From Craspedostauros australis (taxonomy: Eukaryota; Bacillariophyta; Bacillariophyceae; Mastogloiales; Achnanthaceae), in NCBI GenBank assembly GCA_026770025.1, contig JAMXDE010000007.1, forward strand, positions 558,001 to 622,000: 64,000 nucleotides of DNA, read 5' to 3'. Under the pieces are notes generated by a model. That model saw only the letters and a program-made list of their open reading frames with translations, did not search any database and was not told where the DNA came from. This document shows, in pieces, positions 43,255-53,553 of this stretch (position 1 is the stretch's first letter; each line of letters starts with the position of its first letter). The position numbers and the translations under genes were made by a program.

Positions 43255-44217
43255 GGTGTTTACCCACTGTTCGTTTGTGTCTGTCCTCGTGTTTGGATGT
43301 TGTGAGGCGGTGATGGTGAGGGGGAGGCTGATGCTGAGGCTGATGCTGATGCTGAGGCTGATGATGATGGTGGCAGCCAGAGTTGGTGTCTCTGTATGTT
43401 TGATACCAATACGAGTATGGCCAAGCAATTTGTGGTTTTATGGGACTGTCAGAATGGGTATGGCGATGTGCAATTGTGTGCGTTGTGTGAGTACGAGTAT
43501 GGATACGACCGACGAGGATGTAATAGAATAGTACGGATGCTCCTCCTGGAGTCGTCAACCTCTCTTCGTAGGGAGGCCAGCCGTTCTGCGCGTGTGGCTA
43601 TTCCCCTCATGGGACATCCCAGCCCAAGCCACGTTTCTCATTCTCTCTGTTGGGAACACCAACCCCGACACCAGCACCCTTTTGTTCTTCCCCTCTTGGC
43701 CCTTCCGGGGGATCGTTGTCAGGGCGGAGTTCTCTGGATCTTCCAAACTGTTCTTTTCCTGTTGCTACGGATACACCAAACCTCACCGGTGCAACGGAGA
43801 TTCGGTTGTGTGTTGCGAATGGTCGCGGACAAGTTCGACACCGGCCACCTTCTTGCAATCAAAGCGGTCCATGGAGTCGAAGATACTCAACATCACAACT
43901 GCGTAGTTGTTGTGCACGAAACATCGAAACGATTCCATCGCCTTCGAATCGGAAGGCGCTGCGAGAGACACAGGCAGAGAGGCTCTGAGGAAAGTCAACA
44001 AGCACCGCACGGGCGTCCTCATTCGCTTCTCCCCCGGAGAGCCACAATCCCTCTCTCTCTCTCTCTCTCTCTCTCCAATCAGGGGTCCTCGCACGTAGTT
44101 GTACTCTGCGATTCAATAGCGCTCATACCTTTCAACAATTCCACAACCACGACCACCAACAGGAAGAGGTTGTACACCCTTCAGGTTCCCTTTCGGTCGA
44201 TTTCTTCGACACAGGCA
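43255..44217. other. Divergent promoter region, G6PD / PSMD5-like
   Basis: About 960 bp. It contains TACGAGTA words at about 43410 and 43492 and a (CT)n tract at 44050-44075. The open frame that extends the PSMD5-like gene upstream to 43396 crosses these motifs and is not taken as coding. Confidence 0.6.
43318..43375. repeat. GGCTGATGCTGA repeats in the G6PD leader
   Basis: Imperfect GGCTGA/TGCTGA hexamers repeat about eight times just upstream of the G6PD start. On the sense strand they are CAGCAT/CAGCCT. Probably 5' UTR low complexity. Confidence 0.6.
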
Positions 44218-46410
44218 ATGGCAGTACCAATGCCGATTGACAATCAGCAGATACACGCATTTTGCGTCGCCCTGGGCCATGAACTCGATGCTGCGGTGGC
44301 TGGGTCTGGGTCAAGCGCATCGTCGTCAACAGCAACATCAACGACGGCAGCGGTGACAGCCGCAGATGTTCTGAGGATTCAGCAGGATCACTTTTCAACG
44401 TCCACCGCACACCCGGATCCCATGGATCTGTTTGCGTACCTTGTTCCAACGTTGTTCCGCCCGGAAACAGTGGCCAACTCACCAGGCACGACAACGGCAG
44501 CTGCGACCGAAGCTTCTCTCACGCCTGATTCTGGTCTTCGCATAATCACGACGCTGGGGATGTTGGACTCCAAGAAGTACATCCGCCCGGCCATCCAGAC
44601 ATTGCGAACGTTCACAAGCTTCCATGCAAAGAAGGGACGTGGCAAGGAGACGCAAAGAAACGATTCCACCGCAACCTCGGACCCAAACTTGACTCGCGAC
44701 CAGGATCGCGAGGTATCACAGGCAGGGTCTCCGCCAACAGCAGCAACAGCAGCAGCAACAGCAGCAGCAGCAGCTGTATTATCGATGCCCCCACCTCAGC
44801 TGGTCCATTTACTTGTCCAGCAGACGTGCTGCTCAGAGGATGTGCAGATATCGGATGCCTCCAGGTCATCCGCGCTCGACTGCATGCGGCTATTCTCGGG
44901 CCTTCGCGCGCACCTTGTAGACGCGCTGGCGATCCTGTGGGAATCACAGCTGCATGCCATGCGCTATGGCAAAGAGAAGGACAGGAGACGACAGGCGTCC
45001 GTTGTCGCGATACGCGCAGCCACACTGTGGATCGATTGGATGCTGGAGGGCGACACGGCAGCCAGCATCGATACCGGCATCAACGCCAACGCCAACGGCG
45101 ATACGATGGACGCCCGTGGCGATCAGTGTTTGGTCCAATCGAGTCAGGTTTGCTCAACCAACTTCCTCGCCATGATGAATGATAGCTCAGACCCGCTGCT
45201 TCAGATATCCGTGCTCGATTTGGTGGAAAAGTTGGCGATGTCAGCCCCCACGCTGTCATTGCATTGGCAGGATTGGCTCTTGTCGGAGCCCCTGCTCAAC
45301 CCCATCCTTCAGTTTTGTGGCGTCGCGCCGTTGTCGTCGCCCTCGTCGTCTTCAGCGAATGAAGAGCAAATGCAAACGACCATGATCGTGGAAGAGATCG
45401 ACCCCATCCTGGGCGGTTCGGCGCTTTGCGTGCTGTCAGGACTTTGCAGGGTGCTCCTGGCACGGTCACAAACCGAGATGGGCGCACAAATGGAAACGGA
45501 CGACGATGAAGTGGAAATGGAAATGGAGGTAGGATCAGAGACTGGGTCAAGCCCTGGCACGCACGTGCTGGACGGTGGGGTGGGCATTTCCAGGGCGCCG
45601 CTGGCAGTTTCCCCAACAAGGCTTCTTTCCGCTTTCTCTTCTGCGTTGCATCAATTTGCTCGCGAAGATTCATCGCTGCAAGACGCCGAACAGCTATCGC
45701 TCTGGGACGCCATCTCGTCTCTCGCGGCACCGAACACCGATGCCTTGCGCGGAATTCTCGACGACAATGTCCTCCGCAATGCATGGCTGAACATCTTACC
45801 AGCAAGACAGTCGAAGCTCAAGGCAGCGCAGCTCCTGAGCATAGCGCGAGCCTTCGACCCGACGATCATTTCGGGTCTTCACGGATCAGCATCGGCGTTG
45901 GCGGCGGCATCTGCCTTGGCAACAGCACGCTCAGAGCATACGCAATATCTTCAAAAGTTGTACATGCTGATCTTGACGGAACAAGGACCGAGAAGTAGAA
46001 TTGCGAGCTCCACAACGGAACTTATTTTACAGTGGGCAGCATCCCCCATTCCCGAAATCCGATCAGCATGCTATGCTTTGCTGACCGCGTTTGTGGACAC
46101 CTGCGGCGTTGCAGGCGCGCAAATCGTCCTGGGGTCCAAACCTGTTTCGCCGGACACGTCCCAGCGCGACGACGTAGGCAGCAACAGCAGCAGAGACACG
46201 CAAAAATCGCTGGATATGATGGAGTGGTTGCTGCTGCGCGGCCATGAACCGACCCCGGGCTGCCGCGTTGCCAAGTTCGAACTCACCAAGGTCGTCCACC
46301 GAGTAGCCGGGGGGCTGCTCGCAGAACCTGTGCAACGCAAGATGGAATTGTTCATAGGACAAGGCCCGCACTACTCCAAGGCCCAGGCTTGGGATGTCGT
46401 TGCAGAGTAA
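44218..46410 (+). CDS. PSMD5/S5b-like 26S proteasome assembly chaperone
   Basis: A 730-residue protein without intron. It is built of helical HEAT/ARM-like units, interrupted by low-complexity inserts: Ser/Thr/Ala near 30-45, poly-Ala near 180, Asn/Ala near 290, acidic near 430. The C-terminal block, with MMEWLLLRGHEPTPGCRVAKF then KMELFIGQGPHYSKAQ, resembles the PSMD5 C-terminus, where a short sequence ending in GPxYxxxQA closes the repeat. PSMD5 is a chaperone of the 19S base that binds the Rpt1-Rpt2 module and leaves before mature 26S assembly. The ATG at 44218 was chosen because it starts the conserved helical region and follows an untranslated-looking leader. The family call rests on the C-terminus and overall fold pattern, so it is moderate. 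Confidence 0.6.
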   Translation: MAVPMPIDNQQIHAFCVALGHELDAAVAGSGSSASSSTATSTTAAVTAADVLRIQQDHFSTSTAHPDPMDLFAYLVPTLFRPETVANSPGTTTAAATEASLTPDSGLRIITTLGMLDSKKYIRPAIQTLRTFTSFHAKKGRGKETQRNDSTATSDPNLTRDQDREVSQAGSPPTAATAAATAAAAAVLSMPPPQLVHLLVQQTCCSEDVQISDASRSSALDCMRLFSGLRAHLVDALAILWESQLHAMRYGKEKDRRRQASVVAIRAATLWIDWMLEGDTAASIDTGINANANGDTMDARGDQCLVQSSQVCSTNFLAMMNDSSDPLLQISVLDLVEKLAMSAPTLSLHWQDWLLSEPLLNPILQFCGVAPLSSPSSSSANEEQMQTTMIVEEIDPILGGSALCVLSGLCRVLLARSQTEMGAQMETDDDEVEMEMEVGSETGSSPGTHVLDGGVGISRAPLAVSPTRLLSAFSSALHQFAREDSSLQDAEQLSLWDAISSLAAPNTDALRGILDDNVLRNAWLNILPARQSKLKAAQLLSIARAFDPTIISGLHGSASALAAASALATARSEHTQYLQKLYMLILTEQGPRSRIASSTTELILQWAASPIPEIRSACYALLTAFVDTCGVAGAQIVLGSKPVSPDTSQRDDVGSNSSRDTQKSLDMMEWLLLRGHEPTPGCRVAKFELTKVVHRVAGGLLAEPVQRKMELFIGQGPHYSKAQAWDVVAE

Positions 46411-47021
46411 GATCGTTTCCGTTCTTAGGTATCATACGAATACTCTCTCGTGTAGAGGTGACGAGGCGCAGAATGGTAGTCTAGAGTGAAACACGAGCAT
46501 GATACGATAGTCGACAACATCGACCTCTGCTTCTTGATACCGTACGCATCAGAAAGCTACCACACCATACTCCACGAGCAATAATACTATTACCATAGTC
46601 GTACATGCGTATGTAGAATAGGCATCTCTGTGGTCTGGATCAGAGAGAGAGAGATACCTCGGGGATTGCCTGGAGCCACGAGCAGATTGCAGCCTCTTGT
46701 CAGTCCGTCTACCGCATGTATCTTAGAGAGAAAAACCATGACTCCAAAACTGATCGTGTCCCGCACAACCCACCAACCAACCAACCCACCAACCAAACCA
46801 CCAACAAACCAAAACAGAAGCAACAAACGTGGGGAGGAACCAACACAAGAACAAAAGAAAATTGTACGAACACTGGTGGGCCTTCCTCGCTCTTGTCACA
46901 ATTGCCGCGTTGCGCTCTGCCCAGGAGTCCTCAAAAGTGTTCATTGTTCGAATAGATGGCGCAGGAGTACCATACTCATTAGCATCAAGGTCGAACACCG
47001 TATCCATTTCAACAGTCCACC
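46411..47021. other. Spacer between PSMD5-like and MRD1 genes
   Basis: About 610 bp on the same-strand side of two plus-strand genes. It has a (GA)n tract at 46643-46653, an ACCAACCAACCAACC tract at about 46770-46810 and no gene. The MRD1 start sits in a strong CCACCATGG context. Confidence 0.6.
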
Positions 47022-49667
47022 ATGGGAGAGAGGCAGCAGCAGCAGCAACGGCGGCGACAGCAACCACCGCAGAAGTCGCAGCAGGTGTCTGCGACGAGAG
47101 TGTGCATCAAGAACCTACCTCCGCAGGTGGACGAGATCGATCTGAAGGAGTTCCTGACGACGAATTCCAAGAATCCCCTCACAGTTACCGATGTCAAGGT
47201 GCTCAGGAATGCCAAGGGGAAATCCCGCAAGGTGGGCTTTGTTGGATTCCGGGACGCTGCCATGGCTTCGCACGTCGTCGAGTACTTTCACAAATCCTAC
47301 TTGCGCTCCTGTCGCATTTCGGCAGAGCCTGCTGCTGTCAAGCAGGATCCACAGGCTGGCGCAAGACTGGGAACACAGGCGGATGGTTCGGCAGAGAAAG
47401 CCGACAACGAAGCCCCAGATGATTCCGCCAAAGAACCGTCATTGACAGAAGCGGAGCTGGCGGTGAAGCGTCGTAAGGAAGAGTTCTTGCAGGTTATGGG
47501 TGGCAAGGACAAGGCAAAGTTCTGGGCTGACGACGCAGGCAACGCAGCAGAAGAGGCTTCATCAGGCGCGTCAGCAAACAAACCTTCTCTAAATGATAAA
47601 TCGGACAGCAATAGTGATAGTGAAAGCGACAGCGAGGACAGCAGCGATAGCGGGAGCGACGATGAGAGCGACAGCGAGGGTCCGGAAGGAAACGAGCCAA
47701 AGAAGATGAGCGACCTTGACTTTCTCCGCTCCAAGCAGACAGCCAAGACGCAGTTGAGCACAGGAAATACGATGATGCAAGATGAAATCGAAGCAGGTAA
47801 CAATGCAAAGAGCAACAAACTCGGGCCTCGGGAGGACGCTGAGGCTAAACGCATGGCAGGATCAGAAGATCCATCCAAAGATGCCCCAAAGGATGTCAAC
47901 ATGGATGATGGTGCAGGAGACGATGATGATGACGACGACGATCATGACTCGGTATCAGATCGAGATAACGCCCAATCTCAGAATCGCCTGTTCGTGAGGA
48001 ACTTGCCATTCGGCACCACAGAGGACGAGCTTCGGGACCACTTTTCGCCCTTCGGCAACGTGATCGAATGCCACATCCCCGTCGATGACGCGAAGAAGAA
48101 CAAAGGGTTTGCATTCATCACCTTTCAGAACGCGGCAGAGGCACATGATGCACGATTCCAGTTGGACACGAAGGACTTTCAAGGCCGCATCATTAACGTG
48201 ATGCTGGCTCGACCGTCGCTGTCGCCTGCGGCAAATGACGCTATCCACATGGAGGGAATGAGCTGGAAGCAGAAGCAGGAGTACCTTCGCAAGGTGAAAG
48301 AGACCGGCGCAACGGACGGGGACGGCGCCCAAGGTTGGTCCGCAAGCTTTGTTCGTGGTGATGCAGTCGTCGACAACATCGTGGAGCGGTTGGGAATAAA
48401 GAAGGGCGACCTCTTGGGTGTTAAAGACGGCCTTGACTCAGGAGACGCTGCTGTCCGTCTGGCATTGGCCGAAACGCAGATAGTGGAAGAAAATCGAAAC
48501 TTCTTCAAGGATCATGGCATCGACATGGACGTTTTGATCTCAGCAGATAACGCTGCTGCTGGTGGTGCTGATGCTGATGCTGGTGACACCAGTGCCGATG
48601 CTGAAGACGGCGGCGCTGGCAATGGCAATGGCAATAGGACAAGCGGTGGCATCAAAAGGAGCAAGACATCTCTGCTGGTCAAGAATCTCCCCCACGATAC
48701 ATCTGTCGAGGAGCTGTCGAAGCTTTTCCATTTTGGCAACGAAAGCGTCAACATCATTCTTCCACCGTCCAAGACCATCGCAGTCGTCGAGTACTCGCAT
48801 GCATCCGCGGCGAAGCAGGCCTTCCGCAAGCTGGCGTACAAACGATTCAAACACGTCCCAATATATCTTGAATGGGCACCCTTGGCATCCAAGACCGCAG
48901 CGAGCACTGCTGCAGATACAACAGCCAAGACGGCTGCCAACAGCTCGTCGTTAGATTCCAGTGGTGGCGCAGAAGAAGCAGATGCGGAGGCCGCGACATC
49001 GGAAGGAATGCCTGCCAGCCTCTACGTCAAGAACCTGAACTTCGCAACGACTGAGGCTGGGTTGCGGTCAGTCTTCGTTGGCAAGGAAGATGTGGGCAAG
49101 GTCCTTTCGGTTCGGATACCGAAGAAGGTGTCACCATCGGGTCAGTCTGTGTCCATGGGCTACGGCTTCGTCGAATTGGACTCGCACAAGAGCGCAAGGA
49201 CTGCCCTGAAGAGCATACAAGGCCAGCTCCTGGATGGCTTTGCGTTGGACTTGAGATTCTCCAAGCAGGCGAAGTCCTCGTCCTCGACGAACAGCAGAAA
49301 GACGAAGGCGGCACCGAAGAACGCCACGAAACTCATGGTTCGCAACGTCCCGTTCCAAGCAACTCGCAAGGAGCTGTTGAAGCTATTCGGGTCATTCGGC
49401 CAGCTTCGGAAGGTGCGGCTGCCCAAGAAATTCGATGGGTCTCACCGTGGGTTTGCGTTCGTTGAGTACGTGACGACGAAAGAAGCTGAGTCCGGCATGG
49501 CTGCTCTGTCCAAGACTCATCTATACGGACGTCATCTCGTCATCGAGTGGGCCAGCAACGACGACGACAACACCAATGTCGCGAAGCTGCGCAAGAAGGC
49601 TGGGAAGGACATGACACGGCCTGATGCCGGCAAAGTCCGCCAGAACAAGAAGATCCGATTCAATTGA
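47022..49667 (+). CDS. MRD1: Multiple RNA-binding domain protein MRD1 (RBM19 family)
   Basis: An 881-residue nucleolar pre-rRNA-binding protein needed for small-subunit processome function in yeast. A Gln/Arg-rich start is followed by five RRMs: RRM1 about 25-105 (TRVCIKNLPP), RRM2 about 321-400 (NRLFVRNLPF ... KGFAFITF), RRM3 about 548-622 (SLLVKNLPHDT), RRM4 about 665-750 (SLYVKNLNFAT ... GYGFVEL) and RRM5 about 769-846 (KLMVRNVPF ... RGFAFVEY). Between RRM1 and RRM2 lies an acidic linker with Ser/Asp/Glu runs. The SWSASFVRGDAVV-like segment after RRM2 and the basic C-terminus (GKVRQNKKIRFN) are typical of Mrd1. Five RRMs match fungal Mrd1 rather than the six of animal RBM19. There is no intron, and the start ATG has a consensus CCACCATGG. 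Confidence 0.9.
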   Translation: MGERQQQQQRRRQQPPQKSQQVSATRVCIKNLPPQVDEIDLKEFLTTNSKNPLTVTDVKVLRNAKGKSRKVGFVGFRDAAMASHVVEYFHKSYLRSCRISAEPAAVKQDPQAGARLGTQADGSAEKADNEAPDDSAKEPSLTEAELAVKRRKEEFLQVMGGKDKAKFWADDAGNAAEEASSGASANKPSLNDKSDSNSDSESDSEDSSDSGSDDESDSEGPEGNEPKKMSDLDFLRSKQTAKTQLSTGNTMMQDEIEAGNNAKSNKLGPREDAEAKRMAGSEDPSKDAPKDVNMDDGAGDDDDDDDDHDSVSDRDNAQSQNRLFVRNLPFGTTEDELRDHFSPFGNVIECHIPVDDAKKNKGFAFITFQNAAEAHDARFQLDTKDFQGRIINVMLARPSLSPAANDAIHMEGMSWKQKQEYLRKVKETGATDGDGAQGWSASFVRGDAVVDNIVERLGIKKGDLLGVKDGLDSGDAAVRLALAETQIVEENRNFFKDHGIDMDVLISADNAAAGGADADAGDTSADAEDGGAGNGNGNRTSGGIKRSKTSLLVKNLPHDTSVEELSKLFHFGNESVNIILPPSKTIAVVEYSHASAAKQAFRKLAYKRFKHVPIYLEWAPLASKTAASTAADTTAKTAANSSSLDSSGGAEEADAEAATSEGMPASLYVKNLNFATTEAGLRSVFVGKEDVGKVLSVRIPKKVSPSGQSVSMGYGFVELDSHKSARTALKSIQGQLLDGFALDLRFSKQAKSSSSTNSRKTKAAPKNATKLMVRNVPFQATRKELLKLFGSFGQLRKVRLPKKFDGSHRGFAFVEYVTTKEAESGMAALSKTHLYGRHLVIEWASNDDDNTNVAKLRKKAGKDMTRPDAGKVRQNKKIRFN

Positions 49668-50426
49668 GGGTGCGTACCAGCACACTCTACCATATAGTAC
49701 GAACACGAAAGAGCACGGAATCCTCTGTCTCTCGGACGAACAGACGAACGAAAGAGAGAGAGAGAGAGAGAGAAGTACCAAGAGAAGGTTAGAAACAGAC
49801 ACTCTGCTCGAGTATGCTCCCAAATACTGGTGCTTCCACTCCACTAGACTCGAGAGTTGCCTCTAGCGCACTCAAATCCAGTACGGTACAGTAGTACAGT
49901 GCCTTGGCAGAACAATATGTGGACGGTGTTTGTCAAGTCAAGTATTAGGAGAGAAAGTTAAGTTGCGATTATTCCTCAGGCATAGAAGTACGTGCGAGTG
50001 CAACGATCAACGATGGTGGGGGTGGGTGCAGCGGAAGGAGAAGAGGAGAGTGGAGCAGCCCTGTTGAGATGCTGCAGCACCCACAGCCCTAACTTCCCGT
50101 GTGCGGGGAAAAGTTCATTGCTCCGCTGACGAACAAAAACAAATGAGCACCAACAGATAGAGCAGACGGACGAGCATTTTAGGAAACAACATTTATAATG
50201 TTAACAAATTGGTACCGTGCCATGAATGTCGTCTTCGGCGTCGTTGTTGGTCGCATGGCGTGTGATGGTTGATACTGGTGCCGCGGGCCCCCCAGAAGTG
50301 CACGAAGGGTGTTACCACATCCGTGGAATACGGACAGACACATTCAGTGGTTGCACATTGCACATTGGATATGGCACACCAGCTCCTCACGGATCCCTGC
50401 ATCTGCGGTGCGCTGATGGGTTCCGT
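49668..50426. other. Convergent intergenic region
   Basis: About 760 bp between the MRD1 (+) and membrane-protein A (-) stops. It includes (GA)n at 49753-49773 and short open frames only. The region 50220-50426 is open on the minus strand past the membrane-protein frame but in a different frame from its tail exon. Confidence 0.55.
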
Positions 50427-52504
50427 TTAGGAGATGATGAGAGGGGTCTTCTTGGAATCGGAGCTGTAGACTTCTGGTGACGAGTACTCGGGTGGCTTGT
50501 TCTGCAGCTCCTGCTCCTTCTTCGCGAACTTGCGAGCGCGTCGCTTTCGAATGACGCGCTTGGTGAGTGTCTGATGTGTATTTGCGTGGTATAGCGTGGT
50601 ATTGTACATTGGAGTGCGTATTGATATTTGTTGTTCATGGGAGGCAAAGAGAGCAAACGAACAGGAGATGGGGGAAGCATGATGAAATGGCGTTGTGAGA
50701 AGGCTGGATGAACACACAGAATTACGGGAGATGCGTATTGCGATCGTGAACGCATTGGTATTGGGTGGAGAGCAATGCCTGATGCATCACGCAAGTGACG
50801 GTGATTCTGGCTGCGATAGGTTGAGGTTGGGATGCAGGTTTGTGAACGTACCATCGCAAATGCTGTTGCGCCGACGGCAAAGAGGACGAGGAAGACGACG
50901 GCGATCGGGCTGATGGCGCCGTTGGCTCCCCTCGACTTGTCGAAGAGTTTCTTGCCGCTGCTGCTGTCGAAGTAACCGGATCCGCCGTCGTTGCCGAACA
51001 CGTTCTCGATGCTACCGTTCCCATCTTCGAACTTTTGCTCGACTATGCTGCAGACGGCGCGTCTGTCCTGGATCTGGTCGATGCTGATGTCGTACTGGTA
51101 GAGGTCGCTGTTGTACTGGTAGATGTACTGGTACTGTTGCTTCTGTTGCTGGGCGTACTCGTTGCCATCCTCGTACTCGACCTCCTCGTTGGAGCCGTAG
51201 CAGTTGTCCATGTCGATGGCCTCGAAGCCACCGCCTTCGAACAGCCCCACGCAGGCGTCGTTGGCGGCATCGCCGTTGCCATCGTCGTCGTTGTTGTTAT
51301 TGTTGCTGCACTGTCCGTTGTTGGCGCAGTTGTAGTAGAGATTGTTGTAGGTGTCCTTGTCCACGTAGCCGATGTTCTGGTTGTCACCGCAGTCGATGTA
51401 GCTCTGGAACATGGCTGGGATGATGTCTTGGGACTGGTAGATGTACTGGTAATCGCTGCCATCGGAGGTGTAGTCACCGAATTTGAGGCCGTTGTGATAC
51501 ATGGTGCAGTACTGGTCGAGGAACATGCCGATATCGATCCCAGTTCCTTGTGCATTGCACATCCAACCGGCGTAGACGTTCAGATTGTTCCAGTAGCTAC
51601 CGGTGGCCCTGCACTCGGCAAGCTCCTTGATCCACTCGTACACCGCATCGTTGTTGTTGTTGTTATTGTTGTTGTTGCCGTCGTTGTCATCATCGTCGTC
51701 GTTGTACTGGATCATACCACTGTTGCGGTAGCAGCTGTAGCTGTCGCATTTGTCACAATCCAAGACGGCGTATCCTTCGAGCTTGTTCTCCAGCTTGCGC
51801 CTGTTGCCATCGCCATTTGCGTCCGCGTCGGCATCCTCGTCACCATCGGCGGCCGCATCCGCATCCTCGTCAGCGTCACCATCGGCAGCCGCGTCGTCAT
51901 CTCCGTCCTGCTGCTGGTCATCGTTGTCATCGGGGTTGCAGTAGCTCTGGAAGGTAACGCAGGCCTGACAATAGGATTGCCGAGAGGCCGGGACGAAGTT
52001 CAACAGACTCTCGAGGAAGGTCTGGAGATCAACGAGGAAGGTCTGCTGATCGTCGCAGCCGTCGGTCGTGCAAATATCGAAGGCGATGTAGTTCTGGATG
52101 GAATGCAGCTTTCCCGCCTTGGTGGTCGCAATGACGTTGTCAAGCATGAGGTTGTAGTTCTCGACCTTCATGGTGATGCAGCTGTTGAACTGCAGCCGGT
52201 AGTCACCAGTGATCTCAAAGTCTTGCTGTCCTCCGTCTCCGTCTCCGTTGTTGTTGTTGTTGCCGTTGGCATAGTATCCTTGGTTGCCGTTTTGGTTGCC
52301 ATTGTTGTTGTCGTTGTCCTGGTCCAGATGGCGCATGGAGCTGTACGGGATGGCATTTCGCAGGAGGTGCCTCTTGTCGAAGCGTCCAGAATCAAGTCTG
52401 GACTGGATGTCGCGGGAAGAGAGCGATTGGCCCTTTCCAGCTGCGGTGCTAAAGGCGACAGTGCTCAGAAGCAGGGCCCGGATGGCATTCCCAAGGAACT
52501 TCAT
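50427..52504 (-). CDS. Cysteine-rich type I membrane protein A with PPEY tail (two exons)
   Basis: Unrecognised family. Exon 1 is 52504-50852 and exon 2 is 50570-50427, with a 281-bp GT-AG intron (50851-50571), phase 0, giving 598 residues. The order is a signal peptide (MKFLGNAIRALLLSTVAFSTAAG), then a lumenal domain with Asn- and Asp-rich runs (about 68-85, 190-240, 270-285) and paired cysteines (CQACVTFQSYC, CDKCDSYSC). A conserved NNLNVYAGWMCNAQGTGIDIGMFLDQYCTMY block follows. One membrane helix comes at about 529-551, then a basic cytosolic tail KRVIRKRRARKFAKK ending in KPPEYSSPEVYSS. PPEY fits the PPxY consensus bound by WW domains. The start was chosen to match the paralogue downstream (MKFIG). 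The plan resembles diatom silica-vesicle membrane proteins, but no homology to silicanin was established. Confidence 0.8.
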
Positions 52505-53553
52505 GGTGCAGAATTGTAGAGTCCTCAATCTGTTTGCTTCGTGTGGACGCGTGGGTAATGTTCGCGGAGTATGGCCTGTCTGTGGATAGCTTTGAGCTTG
52601 TGGTTCAGCCGTTCGCTGGTTCTATGCTGGGAACGGTGCCTTCCCCAGCTACGTGCACTCGTACAGTGGTAGAATGAAGTGTAGTACAGTGCAGTTCAGT
52701 GCAGTGCTTGGAGATCTTGTCCCTGATGCCTGTGTTGGTGTTGTTGCTCGTTGCATTGGTGGTAGGAACTGCAAGGTCCGAGGTTGATTTCTTCCGCTGT
52801 GTTGTTGCGCGCATTGGGAACTGTTGCTGGGCGATTGGCTTGTTGCGCAGTGATGGCCTGTTCCGCAGTTGCCACATTTTCTGCGATCGCAAATGCCACA
52901 TCATTTCTGATTGCACATGGATATTATAACGGTTATGGTTATTTTTGTACCATGTGTTTGCGTATTTACGCCAATTGGCGAGGCCATATGTTTCGTCACG
53001 GCCAAGGAGGCACGTCCGCCTTGCTGTCACGCCCGGCGATCGTCGCTGTTGATGACGTTGGTGGCGATGGTTGTTTCCTCCCGTTTCTACGGATCCGTGA
53101 AACGAATGTTTATGTGGAGTGGGCTCTTCTCTCTCCCTCTTCTCTCTTTCTTTCTGTGGAGAGAGAGGGAGAGAGAGAGACAGAGAGTCTATTCGCTACA
53201 CTCTTTGGTGGACTGTCTTTCTTTGGAAGAGAACAAAGGAATGCGTGTGATCTTCTCTTGGTCTCCCCTCGCTCGACAGAGAGAAAGGAGAGACCAAGAG
53301 TTTCGAGCAAGTAATCCATCCCACTGCTCCACTTCGCACAAGCAGTATGTAGAGGGAGATAGCTTCGTGCACGCGCGTGTAGTTTGTTGAACATCTATTC
53401 CTATCAATTACTATTGTAAAATGCATTCGGTCCTTTGCGTTGCGTTATGTTGCATCGCACTGAGTTGCCTTGCCTTGCCTTGCTTTCGTTTTCAACCAAA
53501 GCAATAGCCACTGCCCACCGCCACCGCCACAGAGTATTCAGAGATCGCGGTGC
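52505..53553. other. Spacer between the tandem membrane-protein genes
   Basis: About 1 kb upstream of protein A and downstream of protein B. A long CT-rich then GA-rich inverted tract lies at about 53128-53190 and could fold into an extended hairpin. GCAGTxCAGT direct repeats occur at 52683-52708. No gene seen. Confidence 0.6.

Noticed and set aside
43396-44217. In-frame upstream extension of the PSMD5-like gene
   Set aside because: It covers a divergent promoter region with a (CT)n tract and TACGAGTA words, and the family homology begins after 44218.
51035-52519. 494-codon plus-strand open frame rich in Val, Ala and Ile
   Set aside because: It is the antisense of the Asn/Asp/Gln-rich membrane protein A; the valine-rich composition is what antisense of GAC/AAC codons gives.
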